47,681 nt of DNA from NCBI GenBank assembly GCA_027575765.1, contig JANBPT010000286.1:1-47681 (forward strand), read 5' to 3'. The DNA comes from Tieghemiomyces parasiticus (taxonomy: Eukaryota > Kickxellomycota > Dimargaritomycetes > Dimargaritales > Dimargaritaceae). The first letter of the stretch is position 1. Every line of letters starts with the position of its first letter. This document shows, in pieces, positions 20,825 to 32,212 of the stretch. Below the pieces are notes generated by a model. It was given only the letters and a program-made list of their open reading frames with translations, was not told the origin of the DNA and ran no database searches. Made by a program: the position numbers and the translations under genes.

Positions 20825-23581
20825 ATGGCCACGACTGTCACATCCGAGCGGTCAACGGAATTCGAGGCCCCTGCTGTGCCAGCCCGACTGGGCGGCATTC
20901 GCCCCTACGCTCGCTCCGTCGCGCCCGAGGGTCAAACTTCCTACACTCGCTATGCTGGCCAAGTGACAGGCACGATAGCCGCTCTGCTCAAGGCCGGGGC
21001 CCGCCTGCCGTTCAGCAGTCGAACCACCACCGCCCCATCGTCCGCGACGACGGCCTTTCTTGCCCTCCCCGACGACGTGCACCTGCGCATTCTAGCCCAT
21101 CTGCCCGTATCCGACATCCTCAACGTGGGCGCCGCCTGCAGCCACCTCCTCCCTCTGGCCTACGACCCCCGCCTGTACCGGACACTCTTGTACCGGATGG
21201 GGTTTAAATTGTATGCAGAGCGGCCCGGTTTCTACGCGCGGGTCTCCGACCGGCCGCTCTTGCGGCGCACCCAGCAACGGCGTGCCGTACGATTGGCAGC
21301 CCTGGCCGCGGCCGGCACGGACGCCCTTGTCGATCGGCTACTGGCACCTCCCAGCCTCGTCCTACTTCTTCGGCACCTGTTTAAGTGGCCCGCAGGTGGT
21401 CGCGCCGACCGAGCTCTGATAACGGCCTACGGTGATCCCGATGTGCCGCCCCCGTCGGGTCCGATGTTGATGGCCGACCTGGCTCTGGCCTACTTGGACC
21501 GGGAGCCCCTGGTCGTGTTCCAGGCCGTGTACCGGCAGCTAAGGCCGTCCTGTTTACACCCACCGACAGCCGACCCGGGCGCCGCGAACCTAGCAAGCGA
21601 GGTGGCCCTGGCCCTTCGCCTCGACCAGTTACGGTGGTTTTTGCGCGGTGACCTACTGCCCGCCGATATCGGAGATGCAGCCCTGCGTGCCAACACTGCC
21701 CGCACCCTCGCCTTCGAGAGTCGACACCTCCGGGCCTTGGCCCTGGCTTACCGGTCCGCCGACCTGGCCGCCATGCGCGTAAGTGGACTGATTGACGAGC
21801 CGGGTCTGCTCACTCGACAAAGTTGTGAACATGGCAGGTAGTGGGCGGCACTAAAACCTTGCTGTCGCTCGATGCAGACGGTACCGCAGGTCCCTCGGTT
21901 TGGCCGGGTGGATCCTCACCCGTCCTCCTTGGCCTGTCCGCACGGTCTACTCAGGGCGTACCCCCCCCTCTGAACGTTGCTTGTTGGTCCGAGGAGACTC
22001 ACAGGTTTTATATTTTCCCCCGCATCCTACTCCTCCTCCCCCTCCTGCAAGCAGTACCACGCCGACATCCTCCAGCTGGTACACGACGGTCGGGCCGGTC
22101 TGCAGTTTTGGGTTCAGTACCACCCGCTCTTCGCTCCCGGCCCTGATGGCCTGCCCGGATTGCATGCCCTCCGTGACCCGGCCCTCACGGACCTGACCTT
22201 GACGACGTGGCCCACCTTTTTAGACGCACTAGCTGGCCACATCCGGGATTTCCACGACCTTGTCACCGTGGGCTTGAACGACGGTCGGACCACGCTGACC
22301 TTTGTGACCGCCGAGGTGGTGACCCGCCTGGTTGTGCCCGCCTTGCGAGCGCTAGTCGCCCGAGAAAGCCGACCCACGGGTGCCGAACGCCTAGCCTTGA
22401 TCGCCGACGTCTTCCACCGTAGCCTGGCCTGGATCGACGCCGCCGCTGCACTGCCCCGAGTGGCTCTCCTGCCCGACTACGTTCGGCTTGCCCTGTTTAC
22501 CCCGTGTACCGACCTGATCCGCACCCAGCTTGTTGCCGAGCGCCAATATGTGGAGCGACAGTATGAGGCCCGCCGTGTGGCTCACCCGACTGCGGGGGGT
22601 GATTTCTCGCAGTTCATATCCCTTGAGCTAGCGCTCGACATGCTGCACCTCAACAAGGCAGCCCTCGCCCGCGTGGCGGTCTTTTGGATCCAAGCTCCCG
22701 CCGCCTGGGCCCCGCGCGACGAGATTCTGGCCTGTGCGGAGACGTTGTTTGTGCTTCTGGTTCGCCACCTGGCCACGCACCACCTACGACCAGCCTTCAC
22801 GGCTGCCATTGCCCGGCTCACCGCCGGTGCTGCGGCTGCCGACCCTGCCGTCGACCTGGCTCAGCTCGACCAGTTTCTAGCACTGGTCCACGTAGCCGAC
22901 CTCATCGTGCAGATGGTTGAGGTGTACCACAAGCAGGAGATGCTGGCCTTTGTCGACGAGTACGACTTCCTCAGCGCTGTCAATCAGGAGAAGCGGTCCT
23001 TCGAGACTGGTATCGACGACCAGGCCGCCGCCGGATTGGATCGGGTTATCGACCGGCTCATGGACCAGGTGGCCCATTTACTCCGCACCACCCAGCGTCC
23101 GGATGCCTTTACCCCGCCGGCGGACCGAACAACCAGCGTGCAGCCGACGCCCACCTGCCAGCGGGTGCTCGCCTGCCTGTCGTGCTGCACCTCGGCGGTG
23201 ACAGGGGCTACCGATAAGCACGTGGTGGACGTCTTCCTCGGGGAGGTGGCTCTCCGCCTGTTTAACGTACTGAGTGAGCACCTCAAGCGGTTCCGGGTTG
23301 ACCCCGAAACGGGTGCGGTCCAGCTCATGGCGGACCTCAACGCCTACCACGGCTGGGCCACGCGTACCCTACGTAATCCCGACGCCGTACGCTACTTTGA
23401 TGTGCTCAAAGAGGTGGGTAACCTCTACCTGGTCACCCCGCAGCACCTACGCTCGCTACTGCTCGACGGGAGTCGCTTCGAACCGGTCCTACGCGTGGAA
23501 GAGGCCTACGAATTTGTCATTCTGCGCACCGACTACGCGCGTATCAAGGGTATGGTCGAGGACCGCTGTGCCTTCATGTGA
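20825..23581 (+). CDS. RCY1: Recyclin-1: F-box and Sec10-like endosomal recycling protein with CAAX end
   Basis: Two exons, 20825-21778 (donor GTAAGT after an Arg codon) and about 22055-23581, joined in phase 0, give about 826 aa. Yeast Rcy1 is about 840 aa. An F-box lies at residues about 78-120 (LPDDVHLRILAHLPVSDILNVG). The rest is long and helical, like the exocyst Sec10-type region of Rcy1. The protein ends C-A-F-M, a CAAX box predicted to be lipid-modified, as in yeast Rcy1. The family acts in endosome-to-plasma-membrane recycling (for example of the SNARE Snc1) and binds Skp1. The second exon could instead start at 22052, adding one Gln. The intron is about 276 nt, long for this window. 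The 3' end converges with NAR1. Confidence 0.9.
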
Positions 23582-24069
23582 TGGTCCCTACAAGGTGCTG
23601 ACCGCTCAAATAAATTGACTGTATAGTACGAGGCAAAGGAGAGGAAGGTGGTTCGCTGGGGCCGGCGGGAAGGAACGGGCCTCGGGAGGCCACCGGGGAG
23701 CGGAAAGAAAGGAGGAGGGGGGAGGGAGCCAACCATCCGCCCGCGGATGGCACACGGCACTGAACTTGGGTGCCACTGGCTTATCCCTTCCAGAAATGGC
23801 CCAGCCAGCGCAATCGTCTTGGTATTAAAGAGAGGGGTAAACTAGTAAGGGCCACTCCGGATGCTTAAGTGAAAGGTCTCCCGGGCTACGGGGTAAACAC
23901 GAGTTTGGCTAAAGTTAGGTTGGAGATATAATGAGTTTAATAATCGTACATTGGAATGGCGAGGGCTGCGGGCCAGTAGTTCACGTTCGCAGGTGTAGTG
24001 TTTAGGGGGAGGAGGTTTTTCTTTTTTTCGACGCAACCTTCCATTGACAATCTGGGAGGGCACAGGGCT
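23582..24069. other. Convergent intergenic region RCY1/NAR1
   Basis: About 490 nt between two stop codons; both transcripts must terminate here. A purine-rich stretch lies at 23640-23730. No coding signal. Confidence 0.5.
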
Positions 24070-25533
24070 CTACCAACCCACCACGGTGGCGGCCGTCGGT
24101 TCTTTGGGTAGTGCATGGTATTGCGTGGCCAGGTACCGGTCGGCCCCCGGAGCGGTCACGTCGGGGTTCCCGAGCCATTCCTCGGCCACCGCCAGGAGGG
24201 CGGTATTGTCCACCGGGGCCTGTATGGGAAGGGAGCGGTACGAAGTCTCGCACGCCTCAATCCAAGCCTTCGGGCCAGCGGACATATCGGCGGGTTTGGG
24301 CTGGCCACCCCCGTTAATACAACCGGATGGACAGGCCATGACTTCCACAAAGTCGTAGCTGCAGCGGCCTAGCTTGAGTTTACGTACGAGGGTTTGGATG
24401 TTCCGGAACCCGTAGGCAGCGGCGAACCGGAGGCCCACGGTGCCGTCCGGCAGGATCAGGGTGACCTCGCGGAAGTCGGCGTTGCGCACGGTTCGTATCT
24501 GGATGCCACCCTCACCCCGTTCCACGGCGGCTGCGTCCAAAGGGATGTGGAATAGTTCACGGGCGGCGTGGGCCATTATGTATTCGAGGTAGCCGCCCGA
24601 AGACGTCCCAGCCGCCCGGGCCAACCCGAGCTCCGGGTCCAATTTGGACAGGGGCTGGTCCAGAGGAACTTCAGGGGCCTGCCGCAGGTCGGCCCGGCCG
24701 TGGTCGGCCAAAAATAGCTCGAGCTCGTGGGTGGCAATCACGCAGTCCACTTCGCGCACTTCGGTGCCCGGTAGTCGGAAGTCCTCCCGCGAAGCCTCCA
24801 GCTTCTTGTCGTAGCAGGGCATAACGCATACGTGGTAGACCTCGGAGGGTGGGCGTGGGGTCAGGTACGTCTTGACCAGGGCCCCGGTGACTTGCTGCGG
24901 GGAACGGGTGGTGCTGACGTACGGCAGGGCATAGTCGTGGGTCTTTTCGGCGTAGCACACCCACCCCGGACAGGCCGAGGCGAGCAGAGGTAGAGGGCCG
25001 GCGTTGCGGGTACGTCGGGCCACGAACTCGCGGGCAATGCGAAGGAGGGACAAGTCGCGGGCGAACCCCGTGTCAAAGACCAGCTCGACGCCCAAGGCCT
25101 TAAGGGCCGCAGTGACACGGCGGGCGGTCTGCGTTACGGTCAGGCCGTGGCGGGTGGCAAGGGCGGCGTAGGCCTGCGGTGCCACCGATACTACTACCAG
25201 GGCGGCATCCTGGGGCCGCCCCGCCGCATGGGCCTCGGCGTTGGCCGCCAGACGCTGGGCTAGCTCTCGGTGGGACTGGGCAGTGATAAGTAGGCTCTCG
25301 GCGGAGGTGATGCAGCCGCTGCAGGCCAGGCAGTCGTTAAGGGAGATGCTGGCCGATTCGAGCTTGGTCTGTGTGCCGTCCAGTCCCACCTCGTAGTAGT
25401 CGCCGCCGCCGTCGACTGTGATGGCCTGGCCGCCCTTTTTAGCCTTGGGGATCTCGACGGGTTTAATACAGGTTTGTGAGGGGGCAATGTAGTCGTTGAG
25501 GTCGGTCAGGTTCAGACCCGCTGAAAAGGCCAT
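24070..25533 (-). CDS. NAR1: Nar1/IOP1: cytosolic iron-sulfur assembly factor, Fe-only hydrogenase-like
   Basis: Single exon of 487 aa. The start is the ATG at 25533, because the longer frame upstream has no ATG. All eight cluster cysteines are present: Cys22, then Cys68, Cys71 and Cys74 (CLACSGC) for the N-terminal [4Fe-4S] cluster, and Cys188 (SACPGW), Cys240 (MPC), Cys401 and Cys405 (CPSGC) for the second, H-cluster-like site. The chain ends in Trp. Family members usually end in an aromatic residue that docks on the CIA targeting complex; here the last three are VGW. Nar1 works between the early scaffold (Cfd1-Nbp35) and the Cia1-Cia2-Met18 complex in loading Fe-S clusters onto cytosolic and nuclear proteins. 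It is not an active hydrogenase. Length and motifs match yeast Nar1 (about 490 aa). Confidence 0.96.
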   Translation of the reverse strand: MAFSAGLNLTDLNDYIAPSQTCIKPVEIPKAKKGGQAITVDGGGDYYEVGLDGTQTKLESASISLNDCLACSGCITSAESLLITAQSHRELAQRLAANAEAHAAGRPQDAALVVVSVAPQAYAALATRHGLTVTQTARRVTAALKALGVELVFDTGFARDLSLLRIAREFVARRTRNAGPLPLLASACPGWVCYAEKTHDYALPYVSTTRSPQQVTGALVKTYLTPRPPSEVYHVCVMPCYDKKLEASREDFRLPGTEVREVDCVIATHELELFLADHGRADLRQAPEVPLDQPLSKLDPELGLARAAGTSSGGYLEYIMAHAARELFHIPLDAAAVERGEGGIQIRTVRNADFREVTLILPDGTVGLRFAAAYGFRNIQTLVRKLKLGRCSYDFVEVMACPSGCINGGGQPKPADMSAGPKAWIEACETSYRSLPIQAPVDNTALLAVAEEWLGNPDVTAPGADRYLATQYHALPKEPTAATVVGW

Positions 25534-26229
25534 GGCGAATACAGTGCGGTGCTGAGGGATTAACCGTGTCAAAAAGGGAGCCGGGAAAAAATAAAGGTGA
25601 TGTCGTAACGCACAATGAAGGGGAACGAATGGGCCAAGTAGGGAACCAGGAGGAGGGCGCAGCTCAGGGGCTGTTAGGAGTGGGGTGGGGTAATAGTGGC
25701 CTTGGGTGCCACAAACCAAAAACTTAGGAGCTACTAGCAGGATTGGCCGCTTACAACCGAGGCTCTAGTTTTTTTTACGCTCAGGAGGGAACCGATATCA
25801 AGGGGGAGGGGATCGCCCACTGGTTCCAGGCTCACCACTGCGCCCCTTCTCATATTTCCTAGGCCTGTCGGAGAGGCAGCGGTGGCAAGGGGGGGGGGAC
25901 TGCGGCGTCACGTGGCGGCCGGCCACTGACCGCTGCGCGTCCAACCGACTGCGGTGAAATGACCACCACCATGTAACACTGGACGGTTTGGTTGGCCCAG
26001 GGTCGGGCATATGACGACACTTGTATATATGTGTTGGTGTTTACTATACGGTAGAGTGATCCAAAAAAATATATGAAATAAAGGTGAGGTAAAGGATCGG
26101 CCCACCAGCCAGGTCGCACGGCGTGAACAAAGGGGCAGGTGGTGGGGAGACGCCAGGTTGAAATAAGAAGAGCACTAAACCCAGTTCGCCGGATGCTCCC
26201 TTCCCCGCAACCAAGGCAAGCGGGGTTGT
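25534..26229. other. Intergenic: NAR1 promoter and PP2A-A 3' flank
   Basis: About 700 nt. A TATATATG-like patch near 26022-26033 and AT-rich sequence near 26062-26085 probably belong to the PP2A transcript end. No coding signal. Confidence 0.5.
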
Positions 26230-28285
26230 TTAGCTGACTGGGTTCTGGACAGTCTGGAGGGCCCGTTGGGCGTAGTAACGTACGTCCTGATCAGGGTCCT
26301 GGGTCAGGGTGGTCAGAGCCGGGACGATCTGAGCCGGGACCAGAGGCCGCAGCTCAGGGTCCCGTTGGAGGACGGGGGCCAGGGCCTCGATGGACTTGGC
26401 CACGTTGAAGCGGATATTGGGGATATCGTCGGTGACTAAACTCTCGATGGCAGGCAGGATGCTGGCACGGATGACCTCAGGGGTAACCGAGGGCACGATG
26501 GTGGTGAGGGCAAAGATTGTCGTCATGCGGTACAGATAGTTGGGGTGGTTGGCCAGACCCAGGATCTTGGGAATGATGGTGCCCTTGGCCCACTCAGCGC
26601 CGAACACGTCGGTCAGGTTCTTGAGGTTGCGGGTGGCGGCCTCGCGGATGGAGAAGACACGGTCACCCAGCCACGACATGCAGAGGTGGGTCAGCTGCTC
26701 GTCAAAGAAGGCGACACCCAGCTGCTTGGCCAGCAGGGGGATGTACTCGATGATGGCCAGGCGGACGCGCCACTGCTTGTCCTCGGCGAGCTCCATGATG
26801 GCCGGCAGCAACTGGTCCGAGAGTAGTTCGATGCCAATTACGGCATTAACCTTGTCGAGCCGGGAGATGATGTTGAGGCGGACCTCGGAAAAGTCGTCCT
26901 TGAGCAGGCGCAGGAAGAGCGGTAGGAGGTACTGGTGTGTGGCCTCCTTTTCGAATAGCGGGGCCAGACCGCTGACGTGGGTGGCGAAGGCGGAGCGGAC
27001 AGGCTGTGCGGGGTCGCTGACCAACTCCTTGAGGTGGGGGTAGATCTTCTCCAGCACATCTTCGCGGCCCACCAGCTCACAAAACCCAGGGATCTGGGAG
27101 CAGATGATGGTGCGCACCTCGGCTTCGCCGTCTTTGAGGAAGCTAACAAACATGGCCACCACCTCCTCCTTGGCCACGTGGGGGGCCATGACACGGGTAA
27201 GCTCGACGAACTTGTCCGCCACCATGTACCGCACGCGCCACGATTTGTCCACGGCCAGGGCACGGAAGGCGGCCAGCAGGAACTCGCCGACCTGCTCAGT
27301 GGTCAGGGCCGAGGAGATGGTGACCAGGGGTTCTACGGTGAGCAGACGGACCGAGTCCTGGTCGTCGACACTCAGGCAGTTAAAGTAGGGCACGGCGGCC
27401 TCGATCAGAAACTCGGGCTGCAGCTGGCGCACAAACTCGCTGAGGCGGGCAGCGGCCACCCGGCGGACCATCGGAGTGGGGTCCTGGCACAGCTGGCCGT
27501 AGGCCTGCCGCATCTCGGCCTGGAGGGCGGGGTTGACGCGGGCGTAGGCCACGGCGAAGAGACCGGCGGCGCTGGCACGGTTGGTAAACCATTCGGCACT
27601 GTGGAGACGTTTGAGGAGCGGGATAAAGTCGCTCTCGAGTTGGGCCGGGGACAGAACGGTGCCGATGTGGTTGAGGGAGGCAACGGCCTGGGACGGGCGG
27701 GGTGGGTAGAGTGGGAAGGGGGGGCAGGTTTAAGTTGAGTGGCCTGACGGCATGCGAGAGACGGACCGGTAGGGGGTGGGACTGACTGCTCCAACGTACC
27801 TTTTCACGGACCACGGTCTCTTCGACCGAAGCTAGGTTGCCCAAGGGATGGAGCAGGACCGTGGCGTACTCGGGACCGCCCACGTTGTCGACAAAATTGC
27901 CCAGTTCTTCGGCAATGGCTAGCAGGATCTCGTCCTCGTCTTCGGCGGCCTCTGCGGTAAGGGATGAGCGAAATGAGGGGAAGTATACCAGAGCCACGTT
28001 AGAGAGTTAGGCTAACGGGACGTCAGTCAAGGATGGGCAGGTCGAGGCGCACGTCGCGGTAGAGAGGCGGGAGGGCGTTGACACGTAGGTCAGGGAGGAG
28101 GGTGTAAACGTACCATCCAGGAACGGGATGAGTTCGTTCCGCGTCCGCTCGGGTCCAAGCGCCTGGGCGATGGTTGACAGGCGTCGGATGGCGTTCAGAC
28201 GTAGGGCTAGATCGTCATGCTTAAGTTCGTCGAGCAGCACGGCGATGGGGTAGAGACTGTTCTCGGACATTTCCGGATTCATCAT
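26230..28285 (-). CDS. paa1: PP2A scaffold subunit A (PR65/Tpd3), 15 HEAT repeats
   Basis: Three exons, 28285-28114, 27951-27800 and 27687-26230, joined in phases 1 and 0, give 593 aa. PR65 is usually about 589 aa. The protein is a run of HEAT repeats with the classical spacing and signatures such as [16 protein letters not shown] near the N terminus and [14 protein letters not shown] in the middle. Internal repeats end in VR-type turns typical of PR65. It assembles the phosphatase catalytic C subunit with regulatory B subunits and controls mitosis, cytokinesis and stress signalling. The first codons ATG ATG give two possible starts three bases apart; I use the upstream one. Introns are 162 and 112 nt with GTACGT donors. 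The 3' end lies about 700 nt upstream of the NAR1 start. Confidence 0.97.
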
Positions 28286-29165
28286 GGCGGAAAATGGAGC
28301 GGAGTAAGAGGGTAATGGGCGCGGCTATTAGGGGATAAAAAAACAAGATGGAATGAGCGAGGGAAGGAAGTGGGGAGATGCAGGGATAGAGGGAAGGGGT
28401 TCCAAAGTGGCGGGAAGGCGGAGATGACGAGATGTTTGTAGCCAGGGCCCAAGGGGGGGGGGGTTAGGCGGCTGGCGGGGGGGTGGCAAAGGGTGTGTGC
28501 GTATGTGTGAGTTCCAGGTGATGCCAATCAAAAAAAAAAATCTGGGGCGGAGAAGTGAAGTGAAAGGGCAGAGGTACTAAATGATGAACGGGCGAGATTG
28601 TGGTCATGGTCGTGACGCTCTTTAGGAAGCGGCAGCCCAGGCTCGTGGCAATGGGTGAGCCCCAAGTTGGATCGACTTGCGTCAAGCAACGTCGTTGACA
28701 CAAGACCCACCGGCCGTTCGGGGTGGTCCCGGGATTTAAGGTCGGCGCCAATCGGGTCAGATTGACACGGTTGCAGCTCCTGGGTCAAGTCTACGGGCCG
28801 GTTCGCTTTAATCTACCGCAGAATGCGGAGTTTACACGTAGATTGTCCATGACATCACGCTTAAGGCGTTGCGGTCTAGGGAGTAAATAGTTTATAGTGG
28901 TACACGTTTGGACTTGAACGAGGAAACGGTGGTGACCATCTGCCAGCGCTAGCCCTCACAATGGACCGTGCCCTGTAAAGTCCAGCTACACCTCAAAATC
29001 ACCCGCCGGCCTCGTAGCCCGGGCTGAATTGATACAGCGGCACATTAGAAAGATTAAAATGAAAACGGTAAAAGATGGGCATGGACCCGGTGACAAGGGA
29101 GAGCCCAGAGGGTGGCGAGAGGAGGGCTGGCCTTGAGGGAGACAGGCAACGATAGCATTCGTCCC
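28286..29165. other. Intergenic: PP2A-A promoter and CCDC6-like gene 3' flank
   Basis: About 880 nt. On the plus strand 28320-28560 is purine-rich, which makes the PP2A-A leader pyrimidine-rich, similar to leaders elsewhere in the window. No gene was found. Confidence 0.5.
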
Positions 29166-30773
29166 TTATCGTTTAAAACTGCGCGGCTGCGAGACGGGGG
29201 CACCGAGCAGGGTACCGGCATCGCCTGGGGAGGATGGAGCGGGTTAGCAGGGGCACCCTGGGATGGTTAATCGAAACGTACACTACGCCCCAGCAGACCG
29301 GTCGGATATAATTGCCTCTCCCCAACATCACCTCCCATGCCGGGAGGGCGGAGCTCACTTACCACGGGCGGCACCAATGTCGGAAGTGCGGCGCAGGTTG
29401 TCCCCGGTCCGGCTGGCGCGGCGGGACGCGGTGGGCTCGAGAATGAAGGGCGAGTCAGACTGCGACGAGGACATGGAGCGGCGGGCGCGGACCGGGCGGT
29501 CCGGGAATAGCAGTCGCACCACGTTGGGCGTCACGTCGTCGTCGTCCGTGAGGTGGCCCGTGGGCCGACCCATCTGGGTGCGTAGCTGCACCACCTCACG
29601 CTTGTAGCCCTGCGACCGGTTGAAAGTGGTGATGAGCTCCTTCTCAAGCTCGGTGACCTTGAGCCGCAGGGAGTGCACGTCCGACTTGAGCATCTCGACC
29701 AGACCCGGACCGGCCAACAGACCGTCGCCGGGGCTGGCGAAGGAGTAGCTGAGCCGGCGCTGATGCGGGGACGAGCCGGTAGGGGCACCCAGTGAACTGG
29801 CCGGGCTGCTGGATACGGAGGTCGCGGGCGGGGACTGGGTGCGCGCCAGATCCAGCTGGCGCTGTAGCTGGTTAACCAGGCGCTCCTGCTCCTGCTCCAA
29901 GGCATTCTCGAGATCAATCTTCTCCCGCTGGAGCTGGGTCAGCTTCTTTTGCAAAGTGTTGGTCAAGTACTCCTCTTCGCGCTCCACCTCCAAAAGCAGG
30001 TCAGTCTTTTCCTTTTTCATGTCGGCGATCCGCTTGAGAAGGGTGTTGGAAATGTATTCTTCCTCGGTCTCGGCGGTGAGTTGCTGGACGAATGGGGCGG
30101 TTGGACGTGGTGAGGGGAGGGGTGGTATTGGTAAGGCAACAGGTAGGAAGGGGGGTGGGGAGAGGCGCGGACAGCCCCGGCCGAATGGGACGCCAGACTT
30201 ACCAGGTCCACGGTTTGCTTGCGGAGGCGTTGAACGTCATGGCGGAGGATCTTGACCTGGCCGCGCTCATAATCCACCTCCTGCTGCAGCTTGGTCAGGC
30301 TCTGATCCTTGCTGCGGTTAATGTCGATGGCCAGGGCCAGCGCCCGGCGGAGTTCCTCAACGTCGACGGCGGGGCTGGGCAAAGTAAGGAAGGGTGCGGC
30401 GTGGGTGCCTTTCGGGCGGGTGAGTCGGGGGTAGGGTGGGGTGGGGGTGTACAGAGGAGCGGGGGAGCCAATGCACCAGCTACCTTTGGTTACTTACTCG
30501 CTCGGGTCCGGTAGGGACGCCAGGGGATCGGGCGTTCGGCCAATAGGAATGGGCAGCGTGCGGGTCGAAGCCTCTTCCGTCTGTCAAGCAGGGCGGAGTT
30601 GGAAAGGAGCGGCGAGGGAGGCGGGCGGGTTAGCGGTGCCGGTCACGAGGCAAGGGTACGCAAAAATACAGGGTCCGGCACCTAGGCCGACGGTAACCGG
30701 CCGCGGGGCGTGTGGTCTGGCTTACGGAGTGACAGCCTTCGGCGACGGCGGCGGGGCCCGGGGACGGCGGCAT
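29166..30773 (-). CDS. CCDC6-like (DUF2046) coiled-coil protein
   Basis: Five exons, 30773-30726, 30580-30498, 30374-30203, 30083-29363 and 29224-29166, all phase-consistent, give 360 aa. The N terminus is disordered and Pro-rich. From about residue 47 to 185 runs a long coiled coil containing two copies of an EEEYxxNTLxKxL pattern, then QLQREKIDLENALEQEQERLVN. That stretch is the clearest match to the CCDC6 family (REKIDLENTLEQEQEALVN is the human form). A second coiled coil follows (MLKSDVHSLRLKVTELEKEL), then an SP/RS-rich tail ending SFKR. In animals CCDC6 is a phosphorylated scaffold in DNA-damage and PP4 signalling; the fungal role is not known to me. Exon 1 codes only 16 aa. Confidence 0.85.
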
Positions 30774-31347
30774 GGCAAGGAATACAGCGGTAGATTGAGA
30801 GTGAACGGGGTGGTGGGGGGATGAAAACAACGGAAGCGGACAATGAAGGCAATGGGTGGTGAAAACCGTTACGGTGGTAGAGGGTCAAATGGAGGTAAAT
30901 AGGGGACGGGCGGGCCAGGGTGGTGAGAGAACGGCACGGGTGTGACCAGACGTAGGAGAGAAAGGGGCGGCCGTGCTTGTGTGGGTCGTCCACTACATGT
31001 GGGACCGTGGGCGGGCCAGTCACCCCCACCCACCCCACCCGCAACCGTGGCCCCATCGTCAGGAGGGGGGGAGGCGTATCGGCTAAGGACGACGTGGCCA
31101 CGGAAGGGAGGAGGCGCGGGGAGTGGGAGTTGGTAAAACCGGTGCTTGCTGACAGTGGGCCACCACCACAGGTCCCGCGGGCCTATCTGTAGTAGAGTTG
31201 CCATTTCCTACTTCTCCGCCGGTGGCTTGGAAGAGGCCCCCCTTATCGTGTAGGCGCTCTGCATCACCTAGGACCTGCTAAGCGCTCAATGTATTGCGCA
31301 TTCAATTCCTTTACATCTGGACGTGTTACCTTTCCGCCTTTACCCTG
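30774..31347. promoter_or_regulatory. Divergent intergenic region between CCDC6-like gene and small two-exon gene
   Basis: About 575 nt between the two starts. The strand facing the CCDC6-like gene is pyrimidine-rich. No TATA box stands out. Confidence 0.4.
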
Positions 31348-31903
31348 ATGCATCCACCGACCGACCGCTACCGCCGCAATCCTCCGGGTCGTGATGCAGA
31401 CCGGAGCTACGGACCAGGCGACTCGCCCAATGCTCCACGACGTTCCGGCCCGTCTCGTCGCCACGCCCGGTCAGACGGCAGCGGCCCCGACCTTGCCGAC
31501 CATGCGTCCACCCCGCCCTACCGGAACCCCTCTCGGCCGCGGGTTGAGTACCAAACGGCCCCTCCGAGCACCGCCGTGCCCTCAGGCCCTTTTGCCCCGC
31601 CGTCGCGCACCACCACCGCCCGGTCCCATGTCAGCGTAAGTTTAACCAAAGCAGCCTGGCAGCGTACTTACCCCCCCCCCCCATGGATACCACACTGGAA
31701 GATAACCCCCATTAGTCACCTCATCCCTCTCCCCTCTCCAGGTCCTGCGAAAACACAATGAAGAAGCCGCCCTGCGCCAGGAGGCCCAGCAACTGCTCAG
31801 CCAGGCCCGCGCAACGACCCCTGGTACCTACGTGGCCCACCTGTCCCGCAACAATAATTTATTGGTCCCCGTGTTGCCCAGATTGCCTCGTCCGGGCGCC
31901 TAG
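31348..31903 (+). CDS. Small two-exon gene, basic Arg/Pro-rich protein of 149 aa
   Basis: Exons 31348-31635 (donor GTAAGT) and 31742-31903 (acceptor in CTCTCCCCTCTCCAG) join in phase 0 across 106 nt. The first 96 residues are disordered, rich in Arg, Pro and Ser (RRSGPSRRHARSDGSG). Exon 2 is different: a charged helix (VLRKHNEEAALRQEAQQLL) and then a conserved-looking tail GTYVAHLSRNNNLLVPVLPRL. Codon use matches neighbouring genes. I do not recognise a family. The sharp splice sites and matched phases argue that it is real. The helix plus a short hydrophobic tail suggests a small subunit of a complex; that is only inference. It converges with the 7TM-RGS gene. Confidence 0.6.
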
Positions 31904-32212
31904 TTGGACAAGACCGGTTGTGAACTATGGGTTATCCCACTACCGACCGGCCCTATGTGCTACTAAAAAATAATAATCATCCGGACCGCCCCTCCCCTTA
32001 ATTGTAAGCCCTGCAATCGTGATGGAGGAGCCACTTCCAACTTCCCTCAAAAAAGGAAGAACACTACCCGTTCAAAATGTGGTCCAATTCCATACGTATC
32101 ATCCGTTTCAAATGTCTGACCGCCATGTTAACCGGGTCTTGGGCACCTTGACAGTCACTCATCCGACTGGACTTGGGACTAGCCTCTAAAGCGCCAGGTA
32201 CCGTATTTTTAT
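31904..32212. other. Convergent intergenic region
   Basis: About 309 nt between two stop codons; AT-richer, with TAATAATAATC-like sequence after the small gene's stop. No coding signal. Confidence 0.5.

Noticed and set aside
26977..27738. 253-codon plus-strand frame
   Set aside because: It is antisense to the PP2A scaffold gene, whose HEAT repeats are unmistakable. The antisense frame is a by-product.
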